DNA of 64,000 nt from JBBRSD01 sp038245725. GTDB lineage: Bacteria; Actinomycetota; Coriobacteriia; Anaerosomatales; JAAXUF01. The number at the start of each line of letters is the position of its first letter. The stretch's first letter is position 1. The translations under genes were made by a program, and so were the position numbers. Positions 33,345-43,533 of this stretch are shown piece after piece. The notes under the pieces are model-generated. The model searched no databases. It was given only the letters and a program-made list of their open reading frames with translations, and had not been told where the DNA came from. The DNA lies in contig JBBRSD010000005.1 of NCBI GenBank assembly GCA_038245725.1, positions 124,001 to 188,000 on the forward strand, read 5' to 3'.

Positions 33345-33934
33345 TGCCGGCGCTTCTCGCAATAGTTCTTGGCTGCGGCCTGGGGAAGTTGGCCGGAGGT
33401 TCGATGAGGAATCTCGGCCGGCTTCGGCTCAAGCACGAGTGGATCATCCTCGCGATGTTCGTCGCGCAGGGCCTCGCCCGCGGCAGAGTGGCAGGCTTTC
33501 AGGCTACTTCTGTTGGAATCATAGTGTGGGTCGTCGCCTCGGTGCTCCTGATGAGCGTGTTGTTGCCTGAGTGGCAAAGATCCGGCGCCTCGCTCGCGTG
33601 GACAGGTGTCGGGCTGAACCTCATTGCGGTCCTTGTGAACAACGGCATGCCGGTGGTCGTTCCTCCGAATGTTGGATCGATTGCAGCATCCGCCTCCATT
33701 CTGCGTTCGCTCGGGTTCTACCAAGCGGTGGATCGGTTCACTCTGGGGGCCGCTTGGGGAGACATTTTGGTCGCTCGATTCGGAGGCGCCGCACTTGCGC
33801 TCAGTGCGGGCGACCTGCTGTTGGTAATTGGGGTCGTAACCATCATTGTAGGAGCATGTTTGGAAGTGGGCGATCTGCCAGAAGGCGAGAGGTCGTCCGC
33901 TATGGAGCATTCAGGTGCAGACGCGAGCTGCTGA
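33344..33934 (+). CDS. DUF5317-like integral membrane protein
   Basis: The ATG at 33344 shares its A with the stop of the preceding gene (TAATG), so translation is coupled; 196 residues. About five hydrophobic segments are present: ALLAIVLGCGLGKLAGG, WIILAMFVAQGL, IIVWVVASVLLMSVLL, LNLIAVLVNNGMPVVVP, GDLLLVIGVVTIIVGACL. The NNGMPV stretch and N-terminal GxxxGKLxGGS resemble the uncharacterised DUF5317 family. It is the third membrane protein of the HD-GYP cassette. Function unknown. Confidence 0.75.
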   Translation: MPALLAIVLGCGLGKLAGGSMRNLGRLRLKHEWIILAMFVAQGLARGRVAGFQATSVGIIVWVVASVLLMSVLLPEWQRSGASLAWTGVGLNLIAVLVNNGMPVVVPPNVGSIAASASILRSLGFYQAVDRFTLGAAWGDILVARFGGAALALSAGDLLLVIGVVTIIVGACLEVGDLPEGERSSAMEHSGADASC

Positions 33935-33962
33935 ACCGAATGCGGAGTATTGCATCAACGTC

Positions 33963-33990
33963 TTCCGTGATATATAGATAGCTACATAAT
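33963..33990 (+). promoter_or_regulatory. Candidate promoter of the SARP-type regulator
   Basis: TTCCGT (33963-33968) and CATAAT (33985-33990), 16 bp apart, lie in an unusually A/T-rich patch (TATATAGATAG) in the 102-bp gap before 34037. Confidence 0.4.
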
Positions 33991-34036
33991 CCAAGTCTCA
34001 AAACGGCACCCCCCGCCATGGATCTCGGAGGCAAGC

Positions 34037-37000
34037 ATGAGCTCTTTGCTTGGCGCTTGGGGTGTGCCCGATTTCGGCGCAGTTCTCATCAGACCTCGAA
34101 TCATCGAGTTGCTCGCTCAGCGGGGCACGAGCCCGGTGGTTCTCCATGGAGCAGCGGGATGCGGCAAATCGATTGCCGCCGCCCACTACGCTTGCCACAA
34201 GAGCAAGGTAATCGTGTGGGTTGATGCCTGCGGTGAGTTCCTAAGTGCCGAGCGTGTCGCTGTGGCTGCGACTCGGGCGCTCGAGACGGGCAATCCATGC
34301 GCACCGAGAGCCTGCGAAAGCGACGCGGCGTTCGAGGATCTTGTCGATCAGCTCCTTGTCGTTGCAAGACGATGCTCTGGCGGCGCGGGAATCTGCGTCG
34401 TGGTTGATGACCAGGGTCCGTCGCCAGACGGGTCGACGGCGCGTTCTCTCGGGAGGCTGGCACAGCTCATGAGGGCGTGCTCGTCACAGCTCTTGGTAAC
34501 TACGAGGAGCGTCTCAGGATGGCCCGCCGAGGTGATTTGTCGCTGGGAGCAATTGGGCGAGCGCGAACTCGCGCTCGACTCTGCCGAAGCGGAGAGTCTC
34601 CTTGAAGAAGCGGGATATGCAGGTCTCACAGGTCAGGCAGATGCGCTCCGGGAATCCTGCGGTGGGCACCCGGCGCTCTTCGCGGTCCTCGCGAGCCAGG
34701 CGGTCAGTTTCGGCGTAGATGCGACAGTCGCAAGAACCGCATCCTTGGACGCTTGGCTCGAGCGTCTGATTGTCGACCAGATGTCACCTCCGAGCCGAGC
34801 CGCTCTCATTCTAGCCAGTCTGATCAAGGCGGGCGATGAACGAGATCTCGCAGCCCTGGGGGTCCAGGATGTGAAGCTGGTCTTGGATGAAATCGGCCGT
34901 GTTCTGCCGTTGGTGAGGTGTTCGACTACACCGAGCGGGTTTAGCGCTTTTCGCACCCATGACCTGGTCGACAGCTTCATTCTCGACAAACGGGAAGTTC
35001 TTGGGGTCAGAGCGTCGGATGAGGCCCTCGCTGTTGCGGTGCAGATCCTCTCCTCGAGACGTGAGTACGTTAGGGCGTCAACTCTGGTCCTGAGGTACCC
35101 ACACGAGCTAGACTCCGCAGGATGGATTGAGTCCCACGGCAACGAGGCTCTCTCTGCTGGTATCTACGTGCAGCTGCGCATGTTACTTGATACGGTTCCC
35201 GTTCACCGGCTCGTCGGCAGCCCGAGCATCTTGCTTCTTTGGGCGGGACTCTGCAACGAGACGGGTGAGTTCGAAGAGGCGTTGGCAAAGTGCAACGCTG
35301 CCCGAACTATTGCTGAGCATGAGGGCGACATTGACTTGGCATCCAGCGCAGCCTCGCTAGCTCTTCGATCGCTATGCCGATGTCATCGACTGGATGAAGT
35401 GGAGGCCCTGTCGAAGGAGCTGCTCTCAAGTCCGCTCGTCAATTCTCAGCCGGGCTTACATGCTGAAGCTCTCGTGTGTCTGGCCCGGGCTCAACTCGTC
35501 CGCGGCGACAGCCCGGCTGGTGCGATAGAGATTCTAGATGAGGCGAGCCGGGTTGCGGAGGCGATTCCTGCGGAGTCGCACACACGACATACGCTGACGT
35601 TCTTGTCCGCTTTTGCAAGAGTAATGGGGGAGGGTGACTGGATGTCGGCCGCCCAGCGACTCTCCGCTGGTATCTCCGCACCGGCGCAGCTAATCAGTTC
35701 TGCTGTGATGGCTAGAGGAAACCTGGGTCTTATGCTTGTCCAGATTGGTCGGCTCGGGCGGGCAAGACAAATGCTCCAAAGGGCCCTTCAGGATGCTGAG
35801 TCGTACGGCCTAGACGTCTACACCGCAGCGTACCTACCCATGCTCGGGACCCTCAATGTTGCTTCGGGTGCGGTTCAAGAAGGCATTGAGATGATGGAGC
35901 GGGGCATCACACTTTCGGAACGCTTGGGCGAAGAAGCTGAAGCGCAACCAGATCGAGTGTTCCTCGCCACGGCTCTTCTTGCATCCGGTCGTCCGGACGA
36001 GTCCCTCGCTCAGGCGGAATGCGCGTTCGAGCGGCTTTCCGTCGCCGACAACATGGGCTTCCGACGTCTTGCCGCGCTGGAGGTAGCGGCTTCGCTCCTC
36101 GCACTCGGGGATGTTGCGGCCGCCAGGACTTGGACAGAATCGATCGCTTCAGAAGGTCGACCACCAAACAACTACGATCGTGTTCGTGCAGACATGATTC
36201 TCGCGGAAGCGGACCGCCGAGACGGCCGGCTCAACGCTGCCGTAAAGCGACTCGCAGCCCACAAGGAGTACATCCGCTCGGAGAATCCGAATTGGCAGAT
36301 CGCGATGTACTGCCGCGCGTTTCCCGAGATGCTTGGGTTGTTGGCACTTGCGGTCGGCCCGGCCTCTCTACCTGCCCATATGCTGCGGATGATTATGCCG
36401 GAGCAAGCTGAGGTCGCGCTCGTGCGAACCAAGAGTTTCGTTGACGACAAGACGTGGCGCAGGCTCGGAGCCGTTCTGCTCGGCGCCGATGAACTCGCCC
36501 ACTTCATCGCACGCGACGGTCTGCCTCTGTGTCACGTTCGGATGTTCGGCGGCTTGGAGGTCAACATCGGGACTCGCTCGGTGCGCGAGCGTGACTGGAA
36601 GAAGCGCAAGGCTCGGCTGCTCTTCGCGATGCTCATGATGAGGCGAGGTCAAGACGTCGCGCGCGAGCAGATATTCGAGCACCTTTGGCCGGAGATGGAC
36701 GAGCCGAGGGCGAAGAGCAACCTCTATGTGATCTGGAGCGCGATGAAGTCCGTCCTTGTCGGCGAGAAGGCCGAGAAAGGCGCCAAGTGCCCGTATGTGG
36801 AGAGCGTTGGAGGCGTGTGCCGATCGGTTCGCGAGAACGTTCGCACCGACGTGGACGCGTTGGAGGCAGCCTGCGCGCGGGCGCGCGAGGCCGAATCAAC
36901 CGGCGCGACGGTCGAGGCGCTCAAGGCGTATCGGCTGATCTCGGACATCTACCGCGGGGACCTGCTGCCGGGTGATTGCTACGACGACTGGTTCATCAAC

Positions 37001-37333
37001 TTGCGCGAGCACTACCGCTCCGAGTTCATCCACGCGATGCTGCGCGCGACCGAGATACTTCTCGATGCCAACGATCCACACACCGCTCTGATCTTCGTCC
37101 GCAGGGCGATCCAATTCGACCAGTTCCGAGAAGATCTCTACCAAGCGGCCCTGCGGTGCCAGATCGCAGCCGGTCAGCGCTCCTCGGCAATCGACACATA
37201 TATGCAATGCCGAGACAAGCTGTGCGATGAGCTCGGGCTCGATCCGTCCGCCGAGATGCGGGCGCTCTACGACGAGATCCTCGCAATGGAGGAGCGACCT
37301 CGACACGTCGACTTCGATCCGCTGTCGGACTGA
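34037..37333 (+). CDS. Large ATPase/TPR transcriptional regulator with C-terminal OmpR-type DNA-binding and BTAD (SARP) domain
   Basis: 1098 residues; GGAGGCAAGC precedes ATG 34037. The N-terminal STAND-like ATPase has Walker A GAAGCGKS (residues 38-45) and a Walker B-like ICVVVDD near 118; the order resembles MalT/AfsR-type regulators. About 330-800 is a helical repeat region of TPR character (AGLCNETGEFEEALAKCNAAR, LGLMLVQIGRLGRARQMLQRAL). From about 832 a winged helix (MFGGLEVNIGTRSVRERDWKKRKARLLFAMLMMRRGQDVAREQIFEHLWPE) is followed by a BTAD domain at about 938-1085 (AIQFDQFREDLYQAALRCQIAAGQRSSAIDTYMQCRDKL). The domain order is reversed relative to AfsR, where the SARP part is N-terminal. 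It directly follows the HD-GYP cassette and precedes repeats resembling a SARP operator. Confidence 0.9.
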   Translation: MSSLLGAWGVPDFGAVLIRPRIIELLAQRGTSPVVLHGAAGCGKSIAAAHYACHKSKVIVWVDACGEFLSAERVAVAATRALETGNPCAPRACESDAAFEDLVDQLLVVARRCSGGAGICVVVDDQGPSPDGSTARSLGRLAQLMRACSSQLLVTTRSVSGWPAEVICRWEQLGERELALDSAEAESLLEEAGYAGLTGQADALRESCGGHPALFAVLASQAVSFGVDATVARTASLDAWLERLIVDQMSPPSRAALILASLIKAGDERDLAALGVQDVKLVLDEIGRVLPLVRCSTTPSGFSAFRTHDLVDSFILDKREVLGVRASDEALAVAVQILSSRREYVRASTLVLRYPHELDSAGWIESHGNEALSAGIYVQLRMLLDTVPVHRLVGSPSILLLWAGLCNETGEFEEALAKCNAARTIAEHEGDIDLASSAASLALRSLCRCHRLDEVEALSKELLSSPLVNSQPGLHAEALVCLARAQLVRGDSPAGAIEILDEASRVAEAIPAESHTRHTLTFLSAFARVMGEGDWMSAAQRLSAGISAPAQLISSAVMARGNLGLMLVQIGRLGRARQMLQRALQDAESYGLDVYTAAYLPMLGTLNVASGAVQEGIEMMERGITLSERLGEEAEAQPDRVFLATALLASGRPDESLAQAECAFERLSVADNMGFRRLAALEVAASLLALGDVAAARTWTESIASEGRPPNNYDRVRADMILAEADRRDGRLNAAVKRLAAHKEYIRSENPNWQIAMYCRAFPEMLGLLALAVGPASLPAHMLRMIMPEQAEVALVRTKSFVDDKTWRRLGAVLLGADELAHFIARDGLPLCHVRMFGGLEVNIGTRSVRERDWKKRKARLLFAMLMMRRGQDVAREQIFEHLWPEMDEPRAKSNLYVIWSAMKSVLVGEKAEKGAKCPYVESVGGVCRSVRENVRTDVDALEAACARAREAESTGATVEALKAYRLISDIYRGDLLPGDCYDDWFINLREHYRSEFIHAMLRATEILLDANDPHTALIFVRRAIQFDQFREDLYQAALRCQIAAGQRSSAIDTYMQCRDKLCDELGLDPSAEMRALYDEILAMEERPRHVDFDPLSD

Positions 37334-37376
37334 GCGACCTTCGTCAGCCACCGCTCCGAACTCACATCCGTTCGGG

Positions 37377-37421
37377 CGGTAAGGAACCGGTTAGGAACTG
37401 GTAAGGTGCGCCCGGTACGAT
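37377..37421 (+). promoter_or_regulatory. Three tandem 11-bp repeats and -10: candidate SARP operator/promoter
   Basis: The heptamer GGTWAGG occurs three times at exact 11-bp spacing: GGTAAGG at 37378-37384, GGTTAGG at 37389-37395 and GGTAAGG at 37400-37406. TACGAT (37416-37421) lies 9 bp after the last repeat. SARP-family activators are known to bind direct heptamer repeats at 11-bp pitch (one helical turn), about 8 bp upstream of the -10. The repeats begin 44 bp after the stop of the SARP-type gene, so autoregulation of a downstream transcript or control of the interval to secA is plausible. Confidence 0.6.
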
Positions 37422-37691
37422 CGACACAGATCGCATGCCGTAAGGCGAATGCGAATCTGCACGAGGCCGTTGGGCTCCCTGGTCAACAGGGCGTTGCGAG
37501 CGGTGGCGCGGCTCATCATCTGGTGAGGAGCGGATACTCCTGGGGGGCATCGGAAGCGAGTCGAATCGTCATCGGCCGGGCCCGACGGGCCTCGTGCGCG
37601 ACGAGCGGAGCGTGGGGAAGTAAGTTACAAGCAGGCGCGGCCGGGCGGGCCTCTCAACGGCGGGCCGCCTGCCGTTCCTGACGGCTCCCTG
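37422..37691. other. Gene-free interval after the repeats
   Basis: About 270 bp between the repeat promoter and the secA promoter with no supported gene. GC-rich inverted segments occur (for example GGCCGGGCCCGACGGGCC near 37573-37590 and GGCGGGCC repeats at 37645-37672), which could be transcript hairpins. One 91-codon frame is open here but has no ribosome-binding site and a composition unlike coding sequence. Confidence 0.5.
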
Positions 37692-37700
37692 TGCTAGAAT
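37692..37700 (+). promoter_or_regulatory. Extended -10 promoter of secA
   Basis: TGC-TAGAAT ends 49 bp before the secA start, with no recognisable -35, as is common for extended -10 promoters. Confidence 0.5.
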
Positions 37701-37749
37701 CGGGGCTGTTTTCACCACGAGAATCCCACCGTCGAAGGTGTAGCACGCC

Positions 37750-40509
<2,760 letters not shown>

Positions 40510-40514
40510 GCGCG

Positions 40515-41663
40515 ATGGCCGAGAACCGCATGCAAGAGATAACCGCGCTGCGCGGACGCGTTGCGCACATGGCCGAGTACCTGCACGTCGATGCGCGCCG
40601 CGTGGAGCTCGCCAAGCTCGAGCAAAACGCCGCCCAACCCGACTTCTGGGATGACTCCTCGGGTGCGCAGGCGACGATGACCCAGCTCTCAGGCATCCGA
40701 GACGAGATTGCGGCCTACGAGGAGATCGTCGAAGCGATCGACGACGCCGAGGCCGCAAACGAGCTCGCCGTCTCCGAAGACGACGCGGAACTCGCCGGCG
40801 AGGTCTCCTCGGCGCTGGTGCATGCCGGCAAGCTGGTAGACGTGCTTGAGGTGAGCTCGTGGTTCAACGGCGAGTTCGACCATGGCGACGCGATCGTCAC
40901 CATCACTCCCGGCCAGGGCGGGCTTGAAGCTCAGGACTGGGCCGAGATGCTCCTCAAGATGATCACGAAGTACTGCGAGAGCAAGAAGTGGAAGGTAGAG
41001 GTCAACGAGCTGACCCCAGGCGTCGAGCTCGGCATCGATCGCGCGACATTCACCGTCCACGGCCGGAACGCCTACGGCATGCTCCTTTCCGAGATGGGCG
41101 TGCACCGCCTCGTCCGCATCAGCCCCACCGACGAGAAGAAGCGCCGGCAGACCACGTTCGCAGGCGTTGAGGTCCTGCCGGTGCTCCCCGACGACGTCGA
41201 ACTCGACATCCGTGACGAGGACCTGCGCATCGACGTCTACCGGTCGAGCGGCCCTGGCGGCCAGAGCGTGAACACGACCGACTCGGCGGTGCGCATCACG
41301 CACCTTCCCAGCGGGCTCGTTGTCACCTGCCAGAACGAGAAATCGCAGCACAAGAACAAAGAGGCTGCGATGAAGATCCTGCGTGCCCGGCTCTACGAGA
41401 TCGAGAAGGCCAAGCGCAACGCCGAAATCGATGAGCTGCGCGGACCGAAGCGCGACATCTCGTTCGGTAGTCAGATCCGCAGCTACGTGCTTTACCCGTA
41501 CCAGATGGTGAAGGATCTGCGCAGCGGCGTTGAGACCGGCAACGTGACCGCTGTTCTCGGCGGGGATCTCGATGCGTTCGTGCTCGGATACCATCGCTGG
41601 CGGGTAAAGGGCGAAGGCGTGGTCGACGACAGTGTTGCGGCCACCATCAAGGCAGGGGAGTAG
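40515..41663 (+). CDS. prfB: Peptide chain release factor 2
   Basis: 382 residues from ATG 40515 (MAENRMQEI); the longer frame from 40428 overlaps secA. The catalytic GGQ loop (SSGPGGQSVNTTDSAVRITH) is intact. The frame is continuous, so there is no programmed +1 shift of the Escherichia coli kind. The tripeptide that reads UGA is normally SPF (HRLVRISPFD); here it reads HRLVRISPTDEKKRRQ, that is SPT. The remaining RF2 signatures (LEAQDWAEMLLKM, NAYGMLLSEMGVHRLVR, CQNEKSQHKNKEAAMKILRARLYE) are canonical. It probably reads UAA and UGA, with the variant tripeptide as an open question. Confidence 0.95.
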   Translation: MAENRMQEITALRGRVAHMAEYLHVDARRVELAKLEQNAAQPDFWDDSSGAQATMTQLSGIRDEIAAYEEIVEAIDDAEAANELAVSEDDAELAGEVSSALVHAGKLVDVLEVSSWFNGEFDHGDAIVTITPGQGGLEAQDWAEMLLKMITKYCESKKWKVEVNELTPGVELGIDRATFTVHGRNAYGMLLSEMGVHRLVRISPTDEKKRRQTTFAGVEVLPVLPDDVELDIRDEDLRIDVYRSSGPGGQSVNTTDSAVRITHLPSGLVVTCQNEKSQHKNKEAAMKILRARLYEIEKAKRNAEIDELRGPKRDISFGSQIRSYVLYPYQMVKDLRSGVETGNVTAVLGGDLDAFVLGYHRWRVKGEGVVDDSVAATIKAGE

Positions 41664-41667
41664 CGCG

Positions 41668-42513
41668 ATGCGACTGCTCGCAGACCTCCATACCCACACC
41701 ATCGCCTCGGGGCATGCGTTCTCGACGCTCACCGAGAACGCGCAGGTCGCACGTGCTCGCGGCCTCGAGCTCATCGCGATTACCGACCATGGGCCGACGG
41801 TACCCCAAGGCGCGCACGAGTGGTACTTCTGGAACATCAAGATCATCCCGAGCGTGCTCGACGGCGTTCGACTGCTGAAAGGCTGCGAGGCGAACATCGC
41901 GCTCGATTCGGAGAACGGTCTCGACCTGCCCGACCAGATCCTGGGCTGGCTCGACTTCGTGGCTGTCGGCTTCCACCCGACCACCGGCTTCGACACGCCC
42001 GACCGCGTCCGCAACACCGAGGCGCTCGTGCGCGTGATGGCCCATCCGCTCGTCGACCAGATCACGCATCCCGGTAACGAAGCCGAGTTCCCGCTCGACC
42101 TCGACGCCATCGTCGAAGCAGCGGTGCGCCACAACGTCATCCTCGAGCTCAACGCCCACAGCTTCGACCCCACCAGCTCGCGCGCGGGCTCGGGCAAGCG
42201 TGAGCGCGAGTTCGCGGAGGCCGCGCTGGCCGCCGGTGCGCCGCTCTCGATCGGCTCGGACGCCCACTACGCACTCTACGTGGGCCGCTTCGAAGCCGCC
42301 CTCGCGATCGCCGAGGAGATCGGACTGACCGAGGAGCGCGTGGTGAACCGCAGCGCCGAGTCTGTGCTCGCGCATCTTCTCGGAAAGCGCGAGCGGCCTC
42401 GACTCGATGTGGGCGGCGTCTGGCAGTGGCCCGCACCGCTGCACGGTGTGGCGCCGCTGGAGCCGGTACCCGGTTCCGAAGCCGACGTTGCAGGCGAGGG
42501 TCGCTGGTGGTAG
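41668..42513 (+). CDS. PHP-domain phosphoesterase
   Basis: 281 residues from ATG 41668. The opening MRLLADLHTHTIASGHAFSTL contains the first metal-binding HxH of the PHP domain; ITDHGPTVP, LKGCEANIALDSENGLDL, HPGNEAEFPLD and SIGSDAHYALYVGRF add the remaining ligands. The pattern is closest to the YcdX-like PHP phosphatases rather than the DNA polymerase III type. It starts 4 bp after prfB and overlaps the next gene, so it is probably co-transcribed. The substrate is unknown. Confidence 0.87.
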   Translation: MRLLADLHTHTIASGHAFSTLTENAQVARARGLELIAITDHGPTVPQGAHEWYFWNIKIIPSVLDGVRLLKGCEANIALDSENGLDLPDQILGWLDFVAVGFHPTTGFDTPDRVRNTEALVRVMAHPLVDQITHPGNEAEFPLDLDAIVEAAVRHNVILELNAHSFDPTSSRAGSGKREREFAEAALAAGAPLSIGSDAHYALYVGRFEAALAIAEEIGLTEERVVNRSAESVLAHLLGKRERPRLDVGGVWQWPAPLHGVAPLEPVPGSEADVAGEGRWW

Positions 42514-43388
42514 TCGAGCGCGTGCTCAAGAGCCGCCGCGTGCGCGACTACGCGCTCATGAGCCTCGGGCTCGTGATGACCGCGTGGTCGCTCGACGTCT
42601 TCCTCATCCCTAACCGGATCGCAGCCGGCGGCGTGTCCGGTCTTTCGACCGTCATCCACTACTGGGCGCTCTCCCATTTCCGCGTCGATCTTCCAGTCGG
42701 CGTCCAGATGCTCGTGTTCAACGGCATCCTGCTAATCATCGCGTGGCGATTGCGCGGAGTCGGTTATCTCGCGAAGACCGTCTTCGGGGCCGTGGCGCTA
42801 TCTCTGCTCGTCGACGCGTTCGCGCCGTTCGTTCCACGTCTGGCCGGCGACGACCTGCTGCTCGCGGCGCTTTACGGCGGTGCGATCACGGGCATTGGCA
42901 TGGGCTTCGTGTTCAAGGCGGGCGGCAACACGGGCGGCACCGACATCGTGGCGCAGCTCCTCTCTCGGCGATTTCCGTTCGGCGTGGGACAGATCATGCT
43001 CGTCGTGGATGCGGCCGTGACCATGCTCGCAGTAGTCGAGTTCGGGCCGCGGCTTGCGATGTACGGCGTCGTCGCCATCTTCGTCGCGACCGCCGCCATC
43101 GACCTCGTGCTCGAAGGTGTGAGCGTCGAGAAAGCGATCTGGATCATCAGCGACGAGGCCGACCGCATCGGCGCATCGATCAACGCAGAGCTGGGTCGTG
43201 GCGCGACGCGGATCGAAGCACGCGGCGTCTACACCGGCGAGAAGCGCGGAACGCTGATGGTCGTGCTGGCGCGCAACGAACTCGACGACCTCAAGGCTAT
43301 CGTCGCCGCGATCGATCCGACCGCGCTCGTGATCATCAGCAACGTCCACGAAGCCATCGGTGAGGGCTTCAAGGAAATGGCTGGCTAG
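42507..43388 (+). CDS. YitT-family membrane protein
   Basis: GTG 42507, overlapping the preceding gene by 7 nt with GAGG upstream, gives 293 residues. Five or so hydrophobic segments make up the DUF161-type part: SLDVFLIPNRIAAGGVSGLSTVIHY, LVFNGILLIIAWRL, LLLAALYGGAITGIGMGFVFKAGGNTGGTDIVAQLL, MYGVVAIFVATAAIDLVLEG. The C-terminal DUF2179 domain follows (AIWIISDEADRIGASINAELGRGATRIEARGVYTGEKRGTLMVVL). Such proteins are widespread, and their transport role is not established. Confidence 0.9.
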   Translation: MVVERVLKSRRVRDYALMSLGLVMTAWSLDVFLIPNRIAAGGVSGLSTVIHYWALSHFRVDLPVGVQMLVFNGILLIIAWRLRGVGYLAKTVFGAVALSLLVDAFAPFVPRLAGDDLLLAALYGGAITGIGMGFVFKAGGNTGGTDIVAQLLSRRFPFGVGQIMLVVDAAVTMLAVVEFGPRLAMYGVVAIFVATAAIDLVLEGVSVEKAIWIISDEADRIGASINAELGRGATRIEARGVYTGEKRGTLMVVLARNELDDLKAIVAAIDPTALVIISNVHEAIGEGFKEMAG

Positions 43389-43533
43389 CGTCCCACTCAG
43401 CACCGCCCACCGCGCCCACAATGCCACTGACCCCGTGCTTGGTGCCTCCCGCGGCAGCAACGTTCCGCCGCCACACCCTCGACGCGCAGACTGACGCTCA
43501 CATTCTCGGATTAACGACTGAGGAGGAAGAGCG

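Noticed and set aside
37406..37681. 91-codon plus-strand frame between the regulator and secA
   Set aside because: Its start overlaps the repeat promoter, it has no ribosome-binding site, and its composition is Ala/Arg/Ser-rich without a recognisable pattern.
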